From NCBI RefSeq assembly GCF_024584435.1, contig NZ_CP102197.1, forward strand, positions 682,001-746,000: a stretch of 64,000 nucleotides of DNA. The letters are read 5' to 3'. The translations under genes and the position numbers were made by a program. Positions 1-7,632 of this stretch are shown in pieces. How positions within the stretch are numbered: the first letter of the stretch is position 1; every line of letters begins with the position of its first letter. The stretch is from Schaalia odontolytica. GTDB lineage: Bacteria; Actinomycetota; Actinomycetes; Actinomycetales; Actinomycetaceae. The notes below the pieces were generated by a model. That model had not been told where the DNA came from. It saw nothing but the letters and a program-made list of their open reading frames with translations, and did no database searches.

Positions 1-510
1 TGGGCGGCGGGTGCGCTCGCCGTTCCCGAGGCCGACTCGGCGCAGTGGCAGCCCTTTCTTCCCGGAACCGAGGTAGGGGCGCGCCCACCCACTTTGCCCT
101 CACCCTCTCGGGTAGAGCTGATGCGCTCGGACATGCGCACGATGGGGCTGACGCCCGGTGAACATCCTTTCTCCTCCGTCAGGGGCGAGCTTCCCGACGG
201 CGTTCTCAAGGCTCGGGAGCTGGGAGAGCACCTGGATGGAAGAATCGTTGACGTGGCCGGGGTTGTTACTCATCGACAGCGTCCCCACACGGGCGCCGGC
301 GTGACCTTCCTGTCCCTGGAGGATGAGACCGGTTTCGTCAACGTTTCAATCTCCCCGGGAACATGGGAGAAGTTTCGTCGTGTTGCCCTCGAATCGGAGG
401 CGATGCTGGTGCGGGGGACGCTCGAGGCGGATGGGGCCATCAATGTTCGCGCGTTCCGGCTCACACCCGTCGTCCTCCCGATACGTGTGCGTTCCCGAGA
501 CTTCCGCTAG
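1..510 (+). CDS. dnaE2: Error-prone DNA polymerase DnaE2, C-terminal fragment
   Basis: The frame is open from the window edge, so only the last 169 residues are present. It encodes the C-terminal OB-fold of a DnaE-type polymerase, with a GVTFLSLEDETGFVNV-like segment, and ends in SRDFR, a tail I associate with actinobacterial DnaE2. DnaE2 is the translesion polymerase that acts with ImuB and an ImuA' protein in damage-induced mutagenesis; those partners are not in the window. The polymerase core lies upstream. Replicative DnaE1 shares the OB domain but not, as far as I recall, this exact ending, so DnaE2 is favoured. The gene is convergent with the next one, with a 10-bp gap. Confidence 0.85.
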   Translation, partial: WAAGALAVPEADSAQWQPFLPGTEVGARPPTLPSPSRVELMRSDMRTMGLTPGEHPFSSVRGELPDGVLKARELGEHLDGRIVDVAGVVTHRQRPHTGAGVTFLSLEDETGFVNVSISPGTWEKFRRVALESEAMLVRGTLEADGAINVRAFRLTPVVLPIRVRSRDFR

Positions 511-520
511 GCCCGATTCT

Positions 521-1186
521 TTAGCCCTCACGCCGAGTGTGGGACAGTAAGAAGGACCGAAGCTCCTCGACGCCCTCGCACACCTCCTCGGCATCGTCGA
601 GGCCGCCCGCCGTCGCGTACCCCCATCCCACGCCGAGGACAGGAATGCCGGCCTCGCGCCCCCCGATGACGTCCCAGAGCGAGTCGCCGACGAGAAGCGG
701 CGCCCCGACATCGACCCCCCGGCGCTCAAGCTGGGCCAAGGCCTCGCGAATAACGGTCGCCTTGGTGGAGGACGGGTCGGGGGTCGCTCCCGCGATCACG
801 TCAAAGACATCGGTGAGACCCAGGTGCTGCATCTGCGCCAGGGCCATGGGGGCCTGCTTCGACGTGGCCGTTGCGAGGGGAACGCCGCGCTCGTGCAGGT
901 CACGCAACAGCTGCGGCACGCCCGCGAAAGGCACCGGGTCCAAGTAGTGATCCGCATACCTGCGCCGGTACCCGGCAACCAGATCCGCCAGGAGGTCACC
1001 GGAATACCCCAGGTCCGCAAAGGAATGCCACAGGGGAGGACCCACGTAGCCGCGGAGCCGACGGTCATCGGGGACCGGTAAGCCGAAGTCCGACAGAACG
1101 GCGCGGAACGCCCCCATGACCGCGGGGGCCGAATCGACGATCGTGCCGTCAACGTCGAACAGAACGACAGAAAACGTGACAGACAT
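521..1186 (-). CDS. HAD-superfamily hydrolase, phosphoglycolate phosphatase-like
   Basis: Protein of about 221 residues with the four HAD motifs: DVDGT near residue 11 (nucleophile and acid/base Asp), a TATSK segment for motif II, a conserved Lys in DPSSTKATVI, and GDSLWD near the C-terminus for Mg2+. The helical insert after motif I is the C1 cap of the Gph/PGMB group, so a small phosphorylated metabolite is the likely substrate, phosphoglycolate being the default guess. I chose the second of two closely spaced ATGs because a GGGGG tract lies 6 nt upstream; starts at 1192 and 1222 are also possible. It is transcribed divergently from the MarR gene, and the control region between them is under 90 bp. 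Confidence 0.8.
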   Translation of the reverse strand: MSVTFSVVLFDVDGTIVDSAPAVMGAFRAVLSDFGLPVPDDRRLRGYVGPPLWHSFADLGYSGDLLADLVAGYRRRYADHYLDPVPFAGVPQLLRDLHERGVPLATATSKQAPMALAQMQHLGLTDVFDVIAGATPDPSSTKATVIREALAQLERRGVDVGAPLLVGDSLWDVIGGREAGIPVLGVGWGYATAGGLDDAEEVCEGVEELRSFLLSHTRREG

Positions 1187-1274
1187 TGACATCCCCCGCG
1201 TCGTTGGTGCTTTCCTAGTCACTATGCCCTATTATCCCCAGGAGGGCATCCGAAACGACCAGAAGGGGGGGAAC

Positions 1275-1763
1275 ATGGAATCGCGAGCGCGGCTGACACC
1301 AATCGTCCAAGCCAACAGCGCGCGTGCGGCCGCATGGCGAGTCTTCTTCGAGGCGTCCGGGCGCCTGCAGGGAATCCTCGAGACGCGCTTGAAGCGAACG
1401 TACGGCGTCTCCATGCCCGACTACAACATCCTGCTCGCCCTGTGGGAGGCGCCGGGTCACCGGCTGCGCATGGGAGAGCTCGCCGAACGCGTCGTGTATT
1501 CCCCGTCGCGAGTCACCTACCTCGTGTCCAACCTATCGCGCGACGGGTGGGTGGAGCGCATTCCTTCGCAGGCGGATCGGCGGGGCTACGACGCGTGCCT
1601 GACGACACAGGGAATCGAGACTGTGTTAGCTGCCACAGAACTGCATCAGCAGACCGTCAGCGAGTACCTTCTCGATGGCATGACCGATGAGGATATTGAC
1701 TCTATTGCCAAGGTTTTTGCCACCCTCGACTCCCGCCTGCGCAACGATCGGACGGGCCCGTAG
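1275..1763 (+). CDS. MarR-family transcriptional regulator
   Basis: Protein of 162 residues. The central winged helix is visible: recognition helix region YSPSRVTYLVSNLSRDGWVER followed by a wing containing QADRRGYDACLTTQG, as in MarR/SlyA proteins, with flanking helices for dimerisation. Such proteins usually repress an adjacent or divergent gene and release DNA on binding a small aromatic ligand or on oxidation. The start at 1275 follows AGAAGGGGGG; the frame is open further upstream but would overlap the divergent phosphatase gene. The phosphatase gene may be its target, but nothing in the sequence proves it. The ligand is unknown. Confidence 0.85.
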   Translation: MESRARLTPIVQANSARAAAWRVFFEASGRLQGILETRLKRTYGVSMPDYNILLALWEAPGHRLRMGELAERVVYSPSRVTYLVSNLSRDGWVERIPSQADRRGYDACLTTQGIETVLAATELHQQTVSEYLLDGMTDEDIDSIAKVFATLDSRLRNDRTGP

Positions 1764-1842
1764 TTTTCGATTGGCGCGTAGCGACCGGATCATGTTAGGC
1801 TTCTACTCGCTTGCGGATCGCAACGGTTCGCATCGTTCACCT

Positions 1843-1929
1843 GCGCGGGTGGCGGAATAGGCAGACGCGCTAGCTTGAGGTGCTAGTCCTCATTTTACGA
1901 GGGTGGGGGTTCAAGTCCCCCTCCGCGCA
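1843..1929 (+). tRNA. tRNA-Leu (anticodon GAG)
   Basis: Class II tRNA with a 7-bp acceptor stem (GCGCGGG paired to TCCGCGC with one G-U), D-arm, anticodon stem CTAGC/GCTAG enclosing TTGAGGT (anticodon GAG), a long variable arm (TCCTC...GAGGG) and a GTTCAAGTC T-loop. The long variable arm and GAG identify leucine, reading CUC/CUU. The 3' CCA is not encoded. An intrinsic terminator follows directly. Confidence 0.95.
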
Positions 1930-1936
1930 CGAGATA

Positions 1937-1962
1937 CCCCGGGGCCGAGGCCCCGGGGTTTT
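1937..1962 (+). terminator. Intrinsic terminator of tRNA-Leu
   Basis: A perfect 10-bp GC stem (CCCCGGGGCC, 2-nt loop, GGCCCCGGGG) followed by TTTT lies 7 nt after the tRNA end. It ends the tRNA transcript just before the ribosome-binding site of the next gene. Confidence 0.85.
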
Positions 1963-1985
1963 CCATGTGACCACCAGGAGGCATC

Positions 1986-2669
1986 GTGCGAATCGACATG
2001 TGGCTCGACACCTGCGATCCGTGGAGCTACCTGGGAGTGCGTCATCTGCGTGCCGCCCTGGAGGGGTTCGCGCATCGCGATCTCACCGAGGTTTACCTGC
2101 ATGCATTCCTTCTCGACCCGGATCTGGACGCCCCGCTCGACAAGCCTCGCATCGTCGCCCTCATCGAGTCGGGCGAAGCAACCCTGGAAGAGGTGCGGGC
2201 CTCAGACGAGCGGATGAAAGCCTTGGGCGCGAGCGAAGGCATTCGTTTCGACTTCGACTCACTCGTCATCGCGCCGACGTCACGGGCCCACCGGGTCATT
2301 GCGGCGGCGCACGACGCCGACATTGACGCGGGGACCGTCGCCGGCGCCTCCACCCTTCACCTCAAGGTGGCCGAGGCCATCATGCGCGCCCACTTCGAAA
2401 TGGGCCTTGATGTCTCAGATCCGGATGTTCTCATCGGCTGCGCGCAGGACATCGGAATGCCCGCAGCGCTCGCCGCGCGGGCTATCGGCGAGGAGGAATG
2501 GGCATCTCGGGTCTACTCAGACGTCCAGGTGGCCATGCACATGGGAGTGAGCACCGTGCCCACCTACGTCTTCGACGCCCGCTTCCTCGTTCAGGGACAT
2601 CAAACCGTCACCGCGTTCACCAACATCCTGGCAACCGCCTGGGACGATGCCGGAAAGGACCGAGCATGA
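1986..2669 (+). CDS. FrnE/HCCA-isomerase-like DsbA-family protein without CXXC
   Basis: Protein of 227 residues with the DsbA-like thioredoxin fold and helical insertion of the FrnE and 2-hydroxychromene-2-carboxylate isomerase group. The N-terminal motif is TCDPWSYLG where FrnE proteins have a CPWC-type redox motif: the two redox positions are Asp and Ser, with one Cys just before. The cis-Pro motif STVPTYVF near residue 190 is kept. It is probably not a dithiol oxidase; a glutathione or mycothiol-dependent isomerase or S-transferase role is possible. There is no signal peptide, so it is cytosolic. GTG start with AGGAGG 4 nt upstream. It overlaps the next gene by 4 bp (ATGA), so the two are co-translated. 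Confidence 0.8.
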   Translation: MRIDMWLDTCDPWSYLGVRHLRAALEGFAHRDLTEVYLHAFLLDPDLDAPLDKPRIVALIESGEATLEEVRASDERMKALGASEGIRFDFDSLVIAPTSRAHRVIAAAHDADIDAGTVAGASTLHLKVAEAIMRAHFEMGLDVSDPDVLIGCAQDIGMPAALAARAIGEEEWASRVYSDVQVAMHMGVSTVPTYVFDARFLVQGHQTVTAFTNILATAWDDAGKDRA

Positions 2670-3166
2670 CCGACAAGCACACCGACACCGCGCCGCCCAG
2701 CCCGATGGACCTCGTCATGCAGTTTCATCGCACCTACTCGGTGCCCATTCGCTCATTCGACGATCCGACGCTGTCCTACGAGCGTCTCGACATGCGCATG
2801 AGCCTCATCGCAGAGGAGTTCGCCGAACTGATCGGCGCCGTCTACGGCAGACAGGCACGCGCGATCGTTGAGGAGGCAACGGCCCGTGCGGTCGCGGCCG
2901 ACGACGGGCGCCGGGACGTCATCGAGTCCGCCGACGCCCTCGCCGACCTCGTCTACGTCATCTACGGGATGGCGATCGAATCCGGCATGGATCTTGATTC
3001 CGTCCTCGCCGAGGTGCAGGCCTCCAACCTGTCCAAGCTCATGCCCGACGGCTCCGTCAAGCTTCGCGAGGACGGCAAGGTTCTCAAAGGTCCTAATTTC
3101 TTCGCGCCGAACATCGCGCGCGGCCTCGGCATCGAGAGCCGGGAGACAGACGGCGAGGCGGACTAA
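2666..3166 (+). CDS. MazG/HisE-like nucleotide pyrophosphohydrolase
   Basis: Protein of 166 residues with the all-alpha NTP pyrophosphohydrolase signature: SLIAEEFAELIGAVYG supplies the EExxE metal-binding helix and DALADLVYVIYGMA the matching ExxD-type helix. The second half, with QASNLSKLMPDG and a Lys-rich VLKGPNFFAPN, resembles phosphoribosyl-ATP pyrophosphohydrolase-like proteins that remove pyrophosphate from nucleoside triphosphates. It is not in a his operon and carries extra N- and C-terminal sequence, so HisE itself is unlikely; pool cleaning of non-canonical NTPs is more plausible. It starts inside the stop codon of the upstream gene, implying translational coupling. Confidence 0.8.
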   Translation: MTDKHTDTAPPSPMDLVMQFHRTYSVPIRSFDDPTLSYERLDMRMSLIAEEFAELIGAVYGRQARAIVEEATARAVAADDGRRDVIESADALADLVYVIYGMAIESGMDLDSVLAEVQASNLSKLMPDGSVKLREDGKVLKGPNFFAPNIARGLGIESRETDGEAD

Positions 3167-3238
3167 GGTCCCTAGAGCGCGCGTTCGCGTCCTCCGGATG
3201 CCACAATAGACCCGGTCGGCTCATCAGAGAGGAAAGAC

Positions 3239-4336
3239 ATGGCACGCGTCGCAGTCATCGGCGGAGGATACGGGGGCGTCACGGTCGCTAAGGGGCTCGA
3301 TCCCCTCGCGGACGTCATTCTTATCGAACAGAAGGACCAGTTCGTCCACCACGCGGCGGCCCTGCGCGCCGCGGTCGACAATGTGTGGGAGCACGCGATC
3401 TTCATGCCCTACACGAACCTCCTCAGCCGCGGGCAGGTTGTTCACGGGACGGTTTCGCGCGTCGACGGCACGACGGTTCACGTCTTCGGCCGCGAACCGA
3501 TCGAGGCCGACTACGTGGTCTTCGCGACCGGATCGACCTACCCCTTCCCGGCCAAGTACTCGTCCTACCGTTCCTCCGTGGCTAAGGCTCGTCTCGAGCA
3601 GCTTCACGAGAACCTCGGCGGCGCTCGGTCCGTCATGATCGTCGGAGGCGGAACGGTCGGCATTGAACTCACGGGAGAACTGGCAAGCGCCTTCCCGGGC
3701 CTGGACATCACGATCGTCGAGGCCTCGGACAGGATCCTGGGGACCCCTGGCTACACGGACGCGCTGCGAGATGAGATCAGCGAACAGCTGGCCACGCTGG
3801 GCGTGCGCGTCATCACAGGATCGGAGCTGGCCTATCTTCCCCCGCAGAACGTCGGCGACCTGGCACACTTCATGGTCCAGACGAAGAACGGGGACGTCGT
3901 CGAGGCCGACCTGTGGTTCCAGTGCTACGGGGCGCGGGCCAACACGGGCTTCCTCATCGGAAGCGACTACGAGTCGGTCATGCACCCCAACGGGACGATT
4001 CGCGTCGAGGGAACCATGCAGGTGGCCGGACACCCCACGGTATACGCGGTCGGAGACTTGACCGACGTGCGCGAGTCCAAGCGCGCAGATGCCGCCCGCC
4101 AGCAGGCACGCGTCGTCATCGCCAACATCTCCGCGCAGATCGAGGGCGAGGCGCCCGACGCGACCTACGAGCCCACCAAGGAGTGGGTCATCCTGCCGCT
4201 CGGCCCGAACATGGGCGCCTCCCAGCTGCTTGACGCCGATGGCAAGACCCGCATCCTCGGCGCGGAACAGACCGCCGAGATCAAGGGCACGGACCTGATG
4301 GTGTCCGTCATACGTTCCCAGCTGAACCTCCCCTGA
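3239..4336 (+). CDS. NDH-2/AIF-like FAD-dependent NAD(P)H oxidoreductase
   Basis: Protein of 365 residues with two Rossmann motifs: VIGGGYGG at the N-terminus for FAD and MIVGGGTVGIELTGEL near residue 130 for NAD(P)H. A VYAVGDLTDV motif near residue 270 contacts the FAD ribityl chain. There is no CxxC redox disulfide, so it belongs with type II NADH dehydrogenase and AIF/FSP1-like quinone reductases rather than thioredoxin or lipoamide reductases. The C-terminus has no clear membrane helix; amphipathic attachment is typical. The likely role is electron transfer from NAD(P)H to a quinone or another acceptor. ATG preceded by AGAGAGGAAAG. It appears monocistronic. Confidence 0.8.
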   Translation: MARVAVIGGGYGGVTVAKGLDPLADVILIEQKDQFVHHAAALRAAVDNVWEHAIFMPYTNLLSRGQVVHGTVSRVDGTTVHVFGREPIEADYVVFATGSTYPFPAKYSSYRSSVAKARLEQLHENLGGARSVMIVGGGTVGIELTGELASAFPGLDITIVEASDRILGTPGYTDALRDEISEQLATLGVRVITGSELAYLPPQNVGDLAHFMVQTKNGDVVEADLWFQCYGARANTGFLIGSDYESVMHPNGTIRVEGTMQVAGHPTVYAVGDLTDVRESKRADAARQQARVVIANISAQIEGEAPDATYEPTKEWVILPLGPNMGASQLLDADGKTRILGAEQTAEIKGTDLMVSVIRSQLNLP

Positions 4337-4356
4337 TAAAGTGCCCGGTGTCACGG

Positions 4357-4362
4357 TAGAAT
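4357..4362 (+). promoter_or_regulatory. -10 box, probable leaderless promoter
   Basis: TAGAAT lies 7 nt before the ATG at 4370, so transcription would begin at or next to the start codon. The upstream ATG at 4361 overlaps the -10 box itself. This favours the 4370 start for the acidic protein. Confidence 0.45.
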
Positions 4363-4369
4363 GAGGGTC

Positions 4370-4639
4370 ATGACTGGAGATGCCCGCCGCGCGCTGACGC
4401 GCCTGCTCAACGCATTCGAGAACCACTTCGACATCGCGCGCGATGGCGACGAGGCCGACGACGCCGCGCTCGAGGCCGCCGAGCTCGCGCTGCGCGACGC
4501 GTTCTTCACCTACGACGACATTTTGTTCACGCAGCTGGGCGTGGAGCTTCCCTTCGACATTTTCGACGACTCCGACGAGGACGAGGAGGATCCGGAGGAC
4601 TACGACGAGGATGACGACTTCGTCGAGGTCGACGACTGA
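4370..4639 (+). CDS. Small acidic protein of unknown function
   Basis: Protein of 89 residues. The first 60 residues are predicted helical (ARRALTRLLNAFENHFD, then an Ala/Glu-rich helix and FFTYDDILFTQLG). The last 25 are almost all Asp and Glu with scattered aromatics, ending FVEVDD. Short proteins of this shape occur in other actinobacteria, but I cannot name a family with certainty. The acidic tail could mimic DNA or bind a basic partner; this is speculation. It is a single gene between the oxidoreductase and a bidirectional terminator, with a -10 box placed for leaderless transcription. Confidence 0.65.
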   Translation: MTGDARRALTRLLNAFENHFDIARDGDEADDAALEAAELALRDAFFTYDDILFTQLGVELPFDIFDDSDEDEEDPEDYDEDDDFVEVDD

Positions 4640-4661
4640 TCCTGGCGTCACCGCGCGCGTC

Positions 4662-4697
4662 AAACGGGGCCTGAACCATCACGGTCAGGCCCCGTTT
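4662..4697. terminator. Bidirectional intrinsic terminator
   Basis: A 13-bp perfect inverted repeat (AAACGGGGCCTGA ... TCAGGCCCCGTTT, about 10-nt loop) lies between two convergent genes. The A-tract on one side and T-tract on the other let it work in both directions. Confidence 0.8.
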
Positions 4698-4711
4698 CGC
4701 GTCCCGGTCGC

Positions 4712-5644
4712 CTAGAGCGCGACCTCGCCGAGCACCTGGCGGATCGGCGCCGGCAGCGGATCCGTGTGTTCCAGCAGCGTGTCGAGCTGGCGCACCGTGC
4801 GCGGCCCCACGAGTGCGCTGGAGACACCCGGATGGTCCCGCACCCACGCCAGCGCGACGTCGCCCATCGATCGATCGAGGCCCGCAGCCGCGCGCGAAGC
4901 CGCCTCGATAACCCCTCGCGAGGAACCCGTGAGGTAGGGCTGGACCATGTGACGAAGATGAGGGGATGCAGCCCGAGAATCCGCAGGGGTTGAGTGACGG
5001 TACTTCCCGGTGAGGACCCCTCCGGCAAGCGCCGAGGCCGCAATCACTCCCACTCCTCGCGATGCGAGCTCGGCGACCGTGGATGCACACTGGGCGTGCG
5101 CGAGGGAGAAGGGAAACTCCACGGCGCTAATCGGCGCGCTGGCCCCGATCTCGCCGCGCGTGACGGCCTCTGCCAGCTGCCAATGCGACGCGCGAGACAG
5201 GCCAACGTAGCGCGCGCGCCCGGAGCGATAAGCCACCGAGGCGGCTTCCAGGGTCTCCGCGAGGGGAACCTCGTCGCGGGGCTCAACCAGCCACAGATCA
5301 ACGTAGTCGGTGTCCAGGCGCGCAAGCGCATCGTCTAAGCTGCGCAGGAGATCCCCCCTGCCCGCCGCACCGACCCACGCCCCCTCGCCCGTGCGGCGCA
5401 CGCCACCCCGCCAGGCTACGAGGACACGGTGGCGCCCCAGAGACGCCATCGCCTCGGCCACAACATCAACGGCCATGCCATCGCCGTGAGAGGCGGAGCA
5501 TTCAACGAGGGTGCCCCCCGCGTCCACGAAGTGGGAGAGCATCTCGACGGCCTCGTGAGAGTCCGTATCGCGACCCCACGTGAGGGTTCCCAGACCGATC
5601 GACGACAGATAGAGACCGCTACGACCGCATTGGTTCTGATTCAT
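4712..5644 (-). CDS. Aldo/keto-reductase-like protein with degenerate active site
   Basis: Protein of 310 residues covering a whole AKR TIM barrel: N-terminal SSIGLGTLTWG, central DYVDLWLV, GLSRASHWQLAEA and a C-terminal SSALVGPRTVRQLD strand-helix typical of NADPH binding. The catalytic tetrad is altered. The usual DTAxxYG is ECSASHG, so Asp becomes Glu and Tyr becomes His; the Lys strand reads VLVAWRGG with Arg; the His after the VDL strand is Glu (VEPRD). Hydride transfer by the normal mechanism is therefore doubtful. The cofactor fold may serve another reaction or a binding role. Its -10 box and start lie in the end of the nuclease gene on the same strand. Confidence 0.8.
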   Translation of the reverse strand: MNQNQCGRSGLYLSSIGLGTLTWGRDTDSHEAVEMLSHFVDAGGTLVECSASHGDGMAVDVVAEAMASLGRHRVLVAWRGGVRRTGEGAWVGAAGRGDLLRSLDDALARLDTDYVDLWLVEPRDEVPLAETLEAASVAYRSGRARYVGLSRASHWQLAEAVTRGEIGASAPISAVEFPFSLAHAQCASTVAELASRGVGVIAASALAGGVLTGKYRHSTPADSRAASPHLRHMVQPYLTGSSRGVIEAASRAAAGLDRSMGDVALAWVRDHPGVSSALVGPRTVRQLDTLLEHTDPLPAPIRQVLGEVAL

Positions 5645-5648
5645 GCTC

Positions 5649-6503
5649 CTAGCCTAGCCGAGTCCGCGCCAGCCATCGGGCGTGCTGGGGTGGCATCGGG
5701 GGAGTGGTGCCGCCAAAGACGGGACACAGGGATCGCACGCCACACCAGTTGCACAGGGGATTCTTGCGAGGCTGGAAGGAATCGTTGGCGAGGTCTTCCT
5801 CGATGCGCCCCCAGAGCTGATCGATGCGCCGCTCGAAGTCGGCGACATCGGTGGGATCGGGATCGAAAGTAATAACCTGGCCGGCACGCAGGTAGACCAG
5901 CTGCATGCGCGAGGGGAGGACCTGCGTGCGGGCGAGCAGCAGTGCGTAGAAGCGCATCTGAAAGAGCGCCTCGTCCACGTAGCGAGGCGACGGAGCCTTC
6001 CCGGTCTTGTAGTCCACGACCCGCAAACGCCCATCCGGGGCTCGGTCGACCCGGTCGATGAAACCGAGCAGGCGCACGCCGCCTTTCGTCGTTGCCGTTA
6101 CCCGGGCCTCGCGCGCGGCCGGAGCGATCCACTGCGGCTGCTCGATCGCAAAGTAACCGTCGACGACGCTGCGGGCGTCCTCAAGCCACGCCTCGCGATC
6201 CGCCTCGTCGCCAAAGAGGGCTGCGACCTCGGGGTTCTTCTGTGTCAGCGCCTCGAAAGCGGGGGCAAGCCGGGCCCGGGCGGCATCGCGCGTGCGCGAG
6301 AGAGGAGGAAGGGAAAAGAGATCCTCCAGGACCGCGTGCACGAGGGTACCCAGCGCCTTGGCGCGACTCTCAGGCTCACGGTAACCGTCGACAACGTGAA
6401 GGCGGTACTGGAGGGGACACCGCTCGTACTCCTTGGCTCGCGAGGCCGAGAGCGCGGGATCCCATGTGCGCTCTGCGGGCGAGGGTGCGATCAGCTCTGT
6501 CAT
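5649..6503 (-). CDS. RecB-family PD-(D/E)XK nuclease with Fe-S cysteines
   Basis: Protein of about 284 residues. The nuclease core shows GTLVHAVLE (conserved His of RecB-type domains), GFIDRVDR and VVDYKTGK, giving the D...DxK catalytic motif, with a QMRFYALLL motif after it. A Cys near the N-terminus (ERCPLQYRL) and three near the C-terminus (CNWCGVRSLC) match the iron-sulfur cage of AddB/Cas4-like nucleases. This size without a helicase matches the stand-alone RecB-like exonuclease that sits opposite trmI in other actinobacteria. Its role is inferred to be DNA repair or RNA/DNA end processing. The start at 6503 is favoured because TAGCGT lies 7 nt upstream. Confidence 0.85.
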   Translation of the reverse strand: MTELIAPSPAERTWDPALSASRAKEYERCPLQYRLHVVDGYREPESRAKALGTLVHAVLEDLFSLPPLSRTRDAARARLAPAFEALTQKNPEVAALFGDEADREAWLEDARSVVDGYFAIEQPQWIAPAAREARVTATTKGGVRLLGFIDRVDRAPDGRLRVVDYKTGKAPSPRYVDEALFQMRFYALLLARTQVLPSRMQLVYLRAGQVITFDPDPTDVADFERRIDQLWGRIEEDLANDSFQPRKNPLCNWCGVRSLCPVFGGTTPPMPPQHARWLARTRLG

Positions 6504-6510
6504 GAACACC

Positions 6511-6575
6511 ACGCTAGCCCCTCGCGTCCGCATCTGCGTTCTGGCGTGGGCGCGTCTCGCCTCAGGCGCTATCCT
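6511..6575. promoter_or_regulatory. Divergent leaderless promoters for the nuclease and trmI
   Basis: TAGCGT on the minus strand (6516-6511) lies 7 nt before the nuclease ATG. TATCCT on the plus strand (6570-6575) lies 7 nt before the trmI ATG. No good ribosome-binding site precedes either start. Both mRNAs are probably leaderless and share a gap of about 80 bp. Confidence 0.45.
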
Positions 6576-6582
6576 TTGCGTA

Positions 6583-7632
6583 ATGACACTTCAGCGAAAT
6601 AACTGCGATACGGTCGGCAGCTTCGGCCAGCCCACCCGCCGAGGCCCGCTCTCCGAGGGCGATCGCGTCCAGGTGCGCGACCCCAAGGGCCGTTTCCACC
6701 AGATCATCCTGGTGCGCGGTGGGCGCTTCCAATCCAACCGGGGCGGGTTCGACCACGACGACATCATCGGGGCCCCCGATGGCCAGGTCATCGTCACCGA
6801 CGAGGGGCGCCAGTTTCAGATCCTGCGTCCACTGCAGGTGGACTACGTCATGTCGATGCCACGGGGCGCGGCGGTCGTCTACCCCAAAGACGCCGGCGTC
6901 ATCACGCACATGGGAGACATCTTTCCCGGTGCACGCGTTGTCGAGGCCGGCGCGGGCTCCGGCGCGCTGTCGATGGCTCTCCTAGACGCCGTGGGACCCG
7001 GCGGCTCCCTCATCTCAGTCGAAAGGCGCCAAGACTTCGCCGACATCGCGGCGGCCAACGTGGACCTGTGGTTCGGGCGTCGTCATCCGGCCTGGGATCT
7101 TCGCGTCGGCGATGTCGACGTGGTCCTTGCGGGCCTGACACCCGCAAGCGTCGACCGGGTCGTGCTCGACATGCTCGCCCCCTGGGAGAACATCGGAGCC
7201 GTCACGCACGCCCTGATGCCCGGCGGCGTCCTCATCTGCTACGTCGCCACGGTGACCCAGATGTCTCGACTGGTGGAGGAGTTGCGCGCCTCCCAGCGCT
7301 TCACCGACCCGATCGCGTGGGAGGACATGCGGCGCGAGTGGCATCTCGATGGCCTGGCGGTGCGACCGGAGCATCGCATGGTGGCACACACCGGTTTCCT
7401 CGTCGTCACCCGTCTGCTTGCCCCCGGCGTGGCTCCCCAGGAGAGGACGACACGCCCCGCGAAGGCGGCCGAGGGCCTGGGTGGAGCCTGGGACGAGGAG
7501 CAGGAGTGGACCCTGGAAAAGGTCGGGCAGCGCGTCAACTCCGAGAAGAAGGTACGCAAAGTGCGCCGTGACGTCGTCGCCCAGGCGGACACGTGGGCGA
7601 GCGAGGGACGGAAGGAAGACGCAGATGAGTGA
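6583..7632 (+). CDS. trmI: tRNA (adenine-58-N1)-methyltransferase TrmI
   Basis: Protein of 349 residues that methylates N1 of A58 in the T-loop of tRNAs using S-adenosylmethionine; bacterial TrmI works as a homotetramer. The N-terminal beta domain (DRVQVRDPKGRFHQIILV) is followed by the class I methyltransferase fold with VVEAGAGSGALS as the SAM loop near residue 128, a VERRQDF acidic strand and VVLDMLAPWE in the catalytic region. The 80-residue tail is Lys/Arg/Glu-rich and longer than in mycobacterial TrmI. It overlaps arc by 8 bp, so the pupylation genes begin within this transcript. The RecB-like/TrmI/ARC order is conserved in actinobacteria. Confidence 0.92.
   Translation: MTLQRNNCDTVGSFGQPTRRGPLSEGDRVQVRDPKGRFHQIILVRGGRFQSNRGGFDHDDIIGAPDGQVIVTDEGRQFQILRPLQVDYVMSMPRGAAVVYPKDAGVITHMGDIFPGARVVEAGAGSGALSMALLDAVGPGGSLISVERRQDFADIAAANVDLWFGRRHPAWDLRVGDVDVVLAGLTPASVDRVVLDMLAPWENIGAVTHALMPGGVLICYVATVTQMSRLVEELRASQRFTDPIAWEDMRREWHLDGLAVRPEHRMVAHTGFLVVTRLLAPGVAPQERTTRPAKAAEGLGGAWDEEQEWTLEKVGQRVNSEKKVRKVRRDVVAQADTWASEGRKEDADE

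Noticed and set aside
3224..4663. 479-residue minus-strand frame
   Set aside because: Opposite to the oxidoreductase and acidic protein; a high-GC shadow.
7349..7624. Longer N-terminus for ARC
   Set aside because: It is an out-of-frame reading of trmI; the coiled-coil start at 7625 matches ARC proteins.
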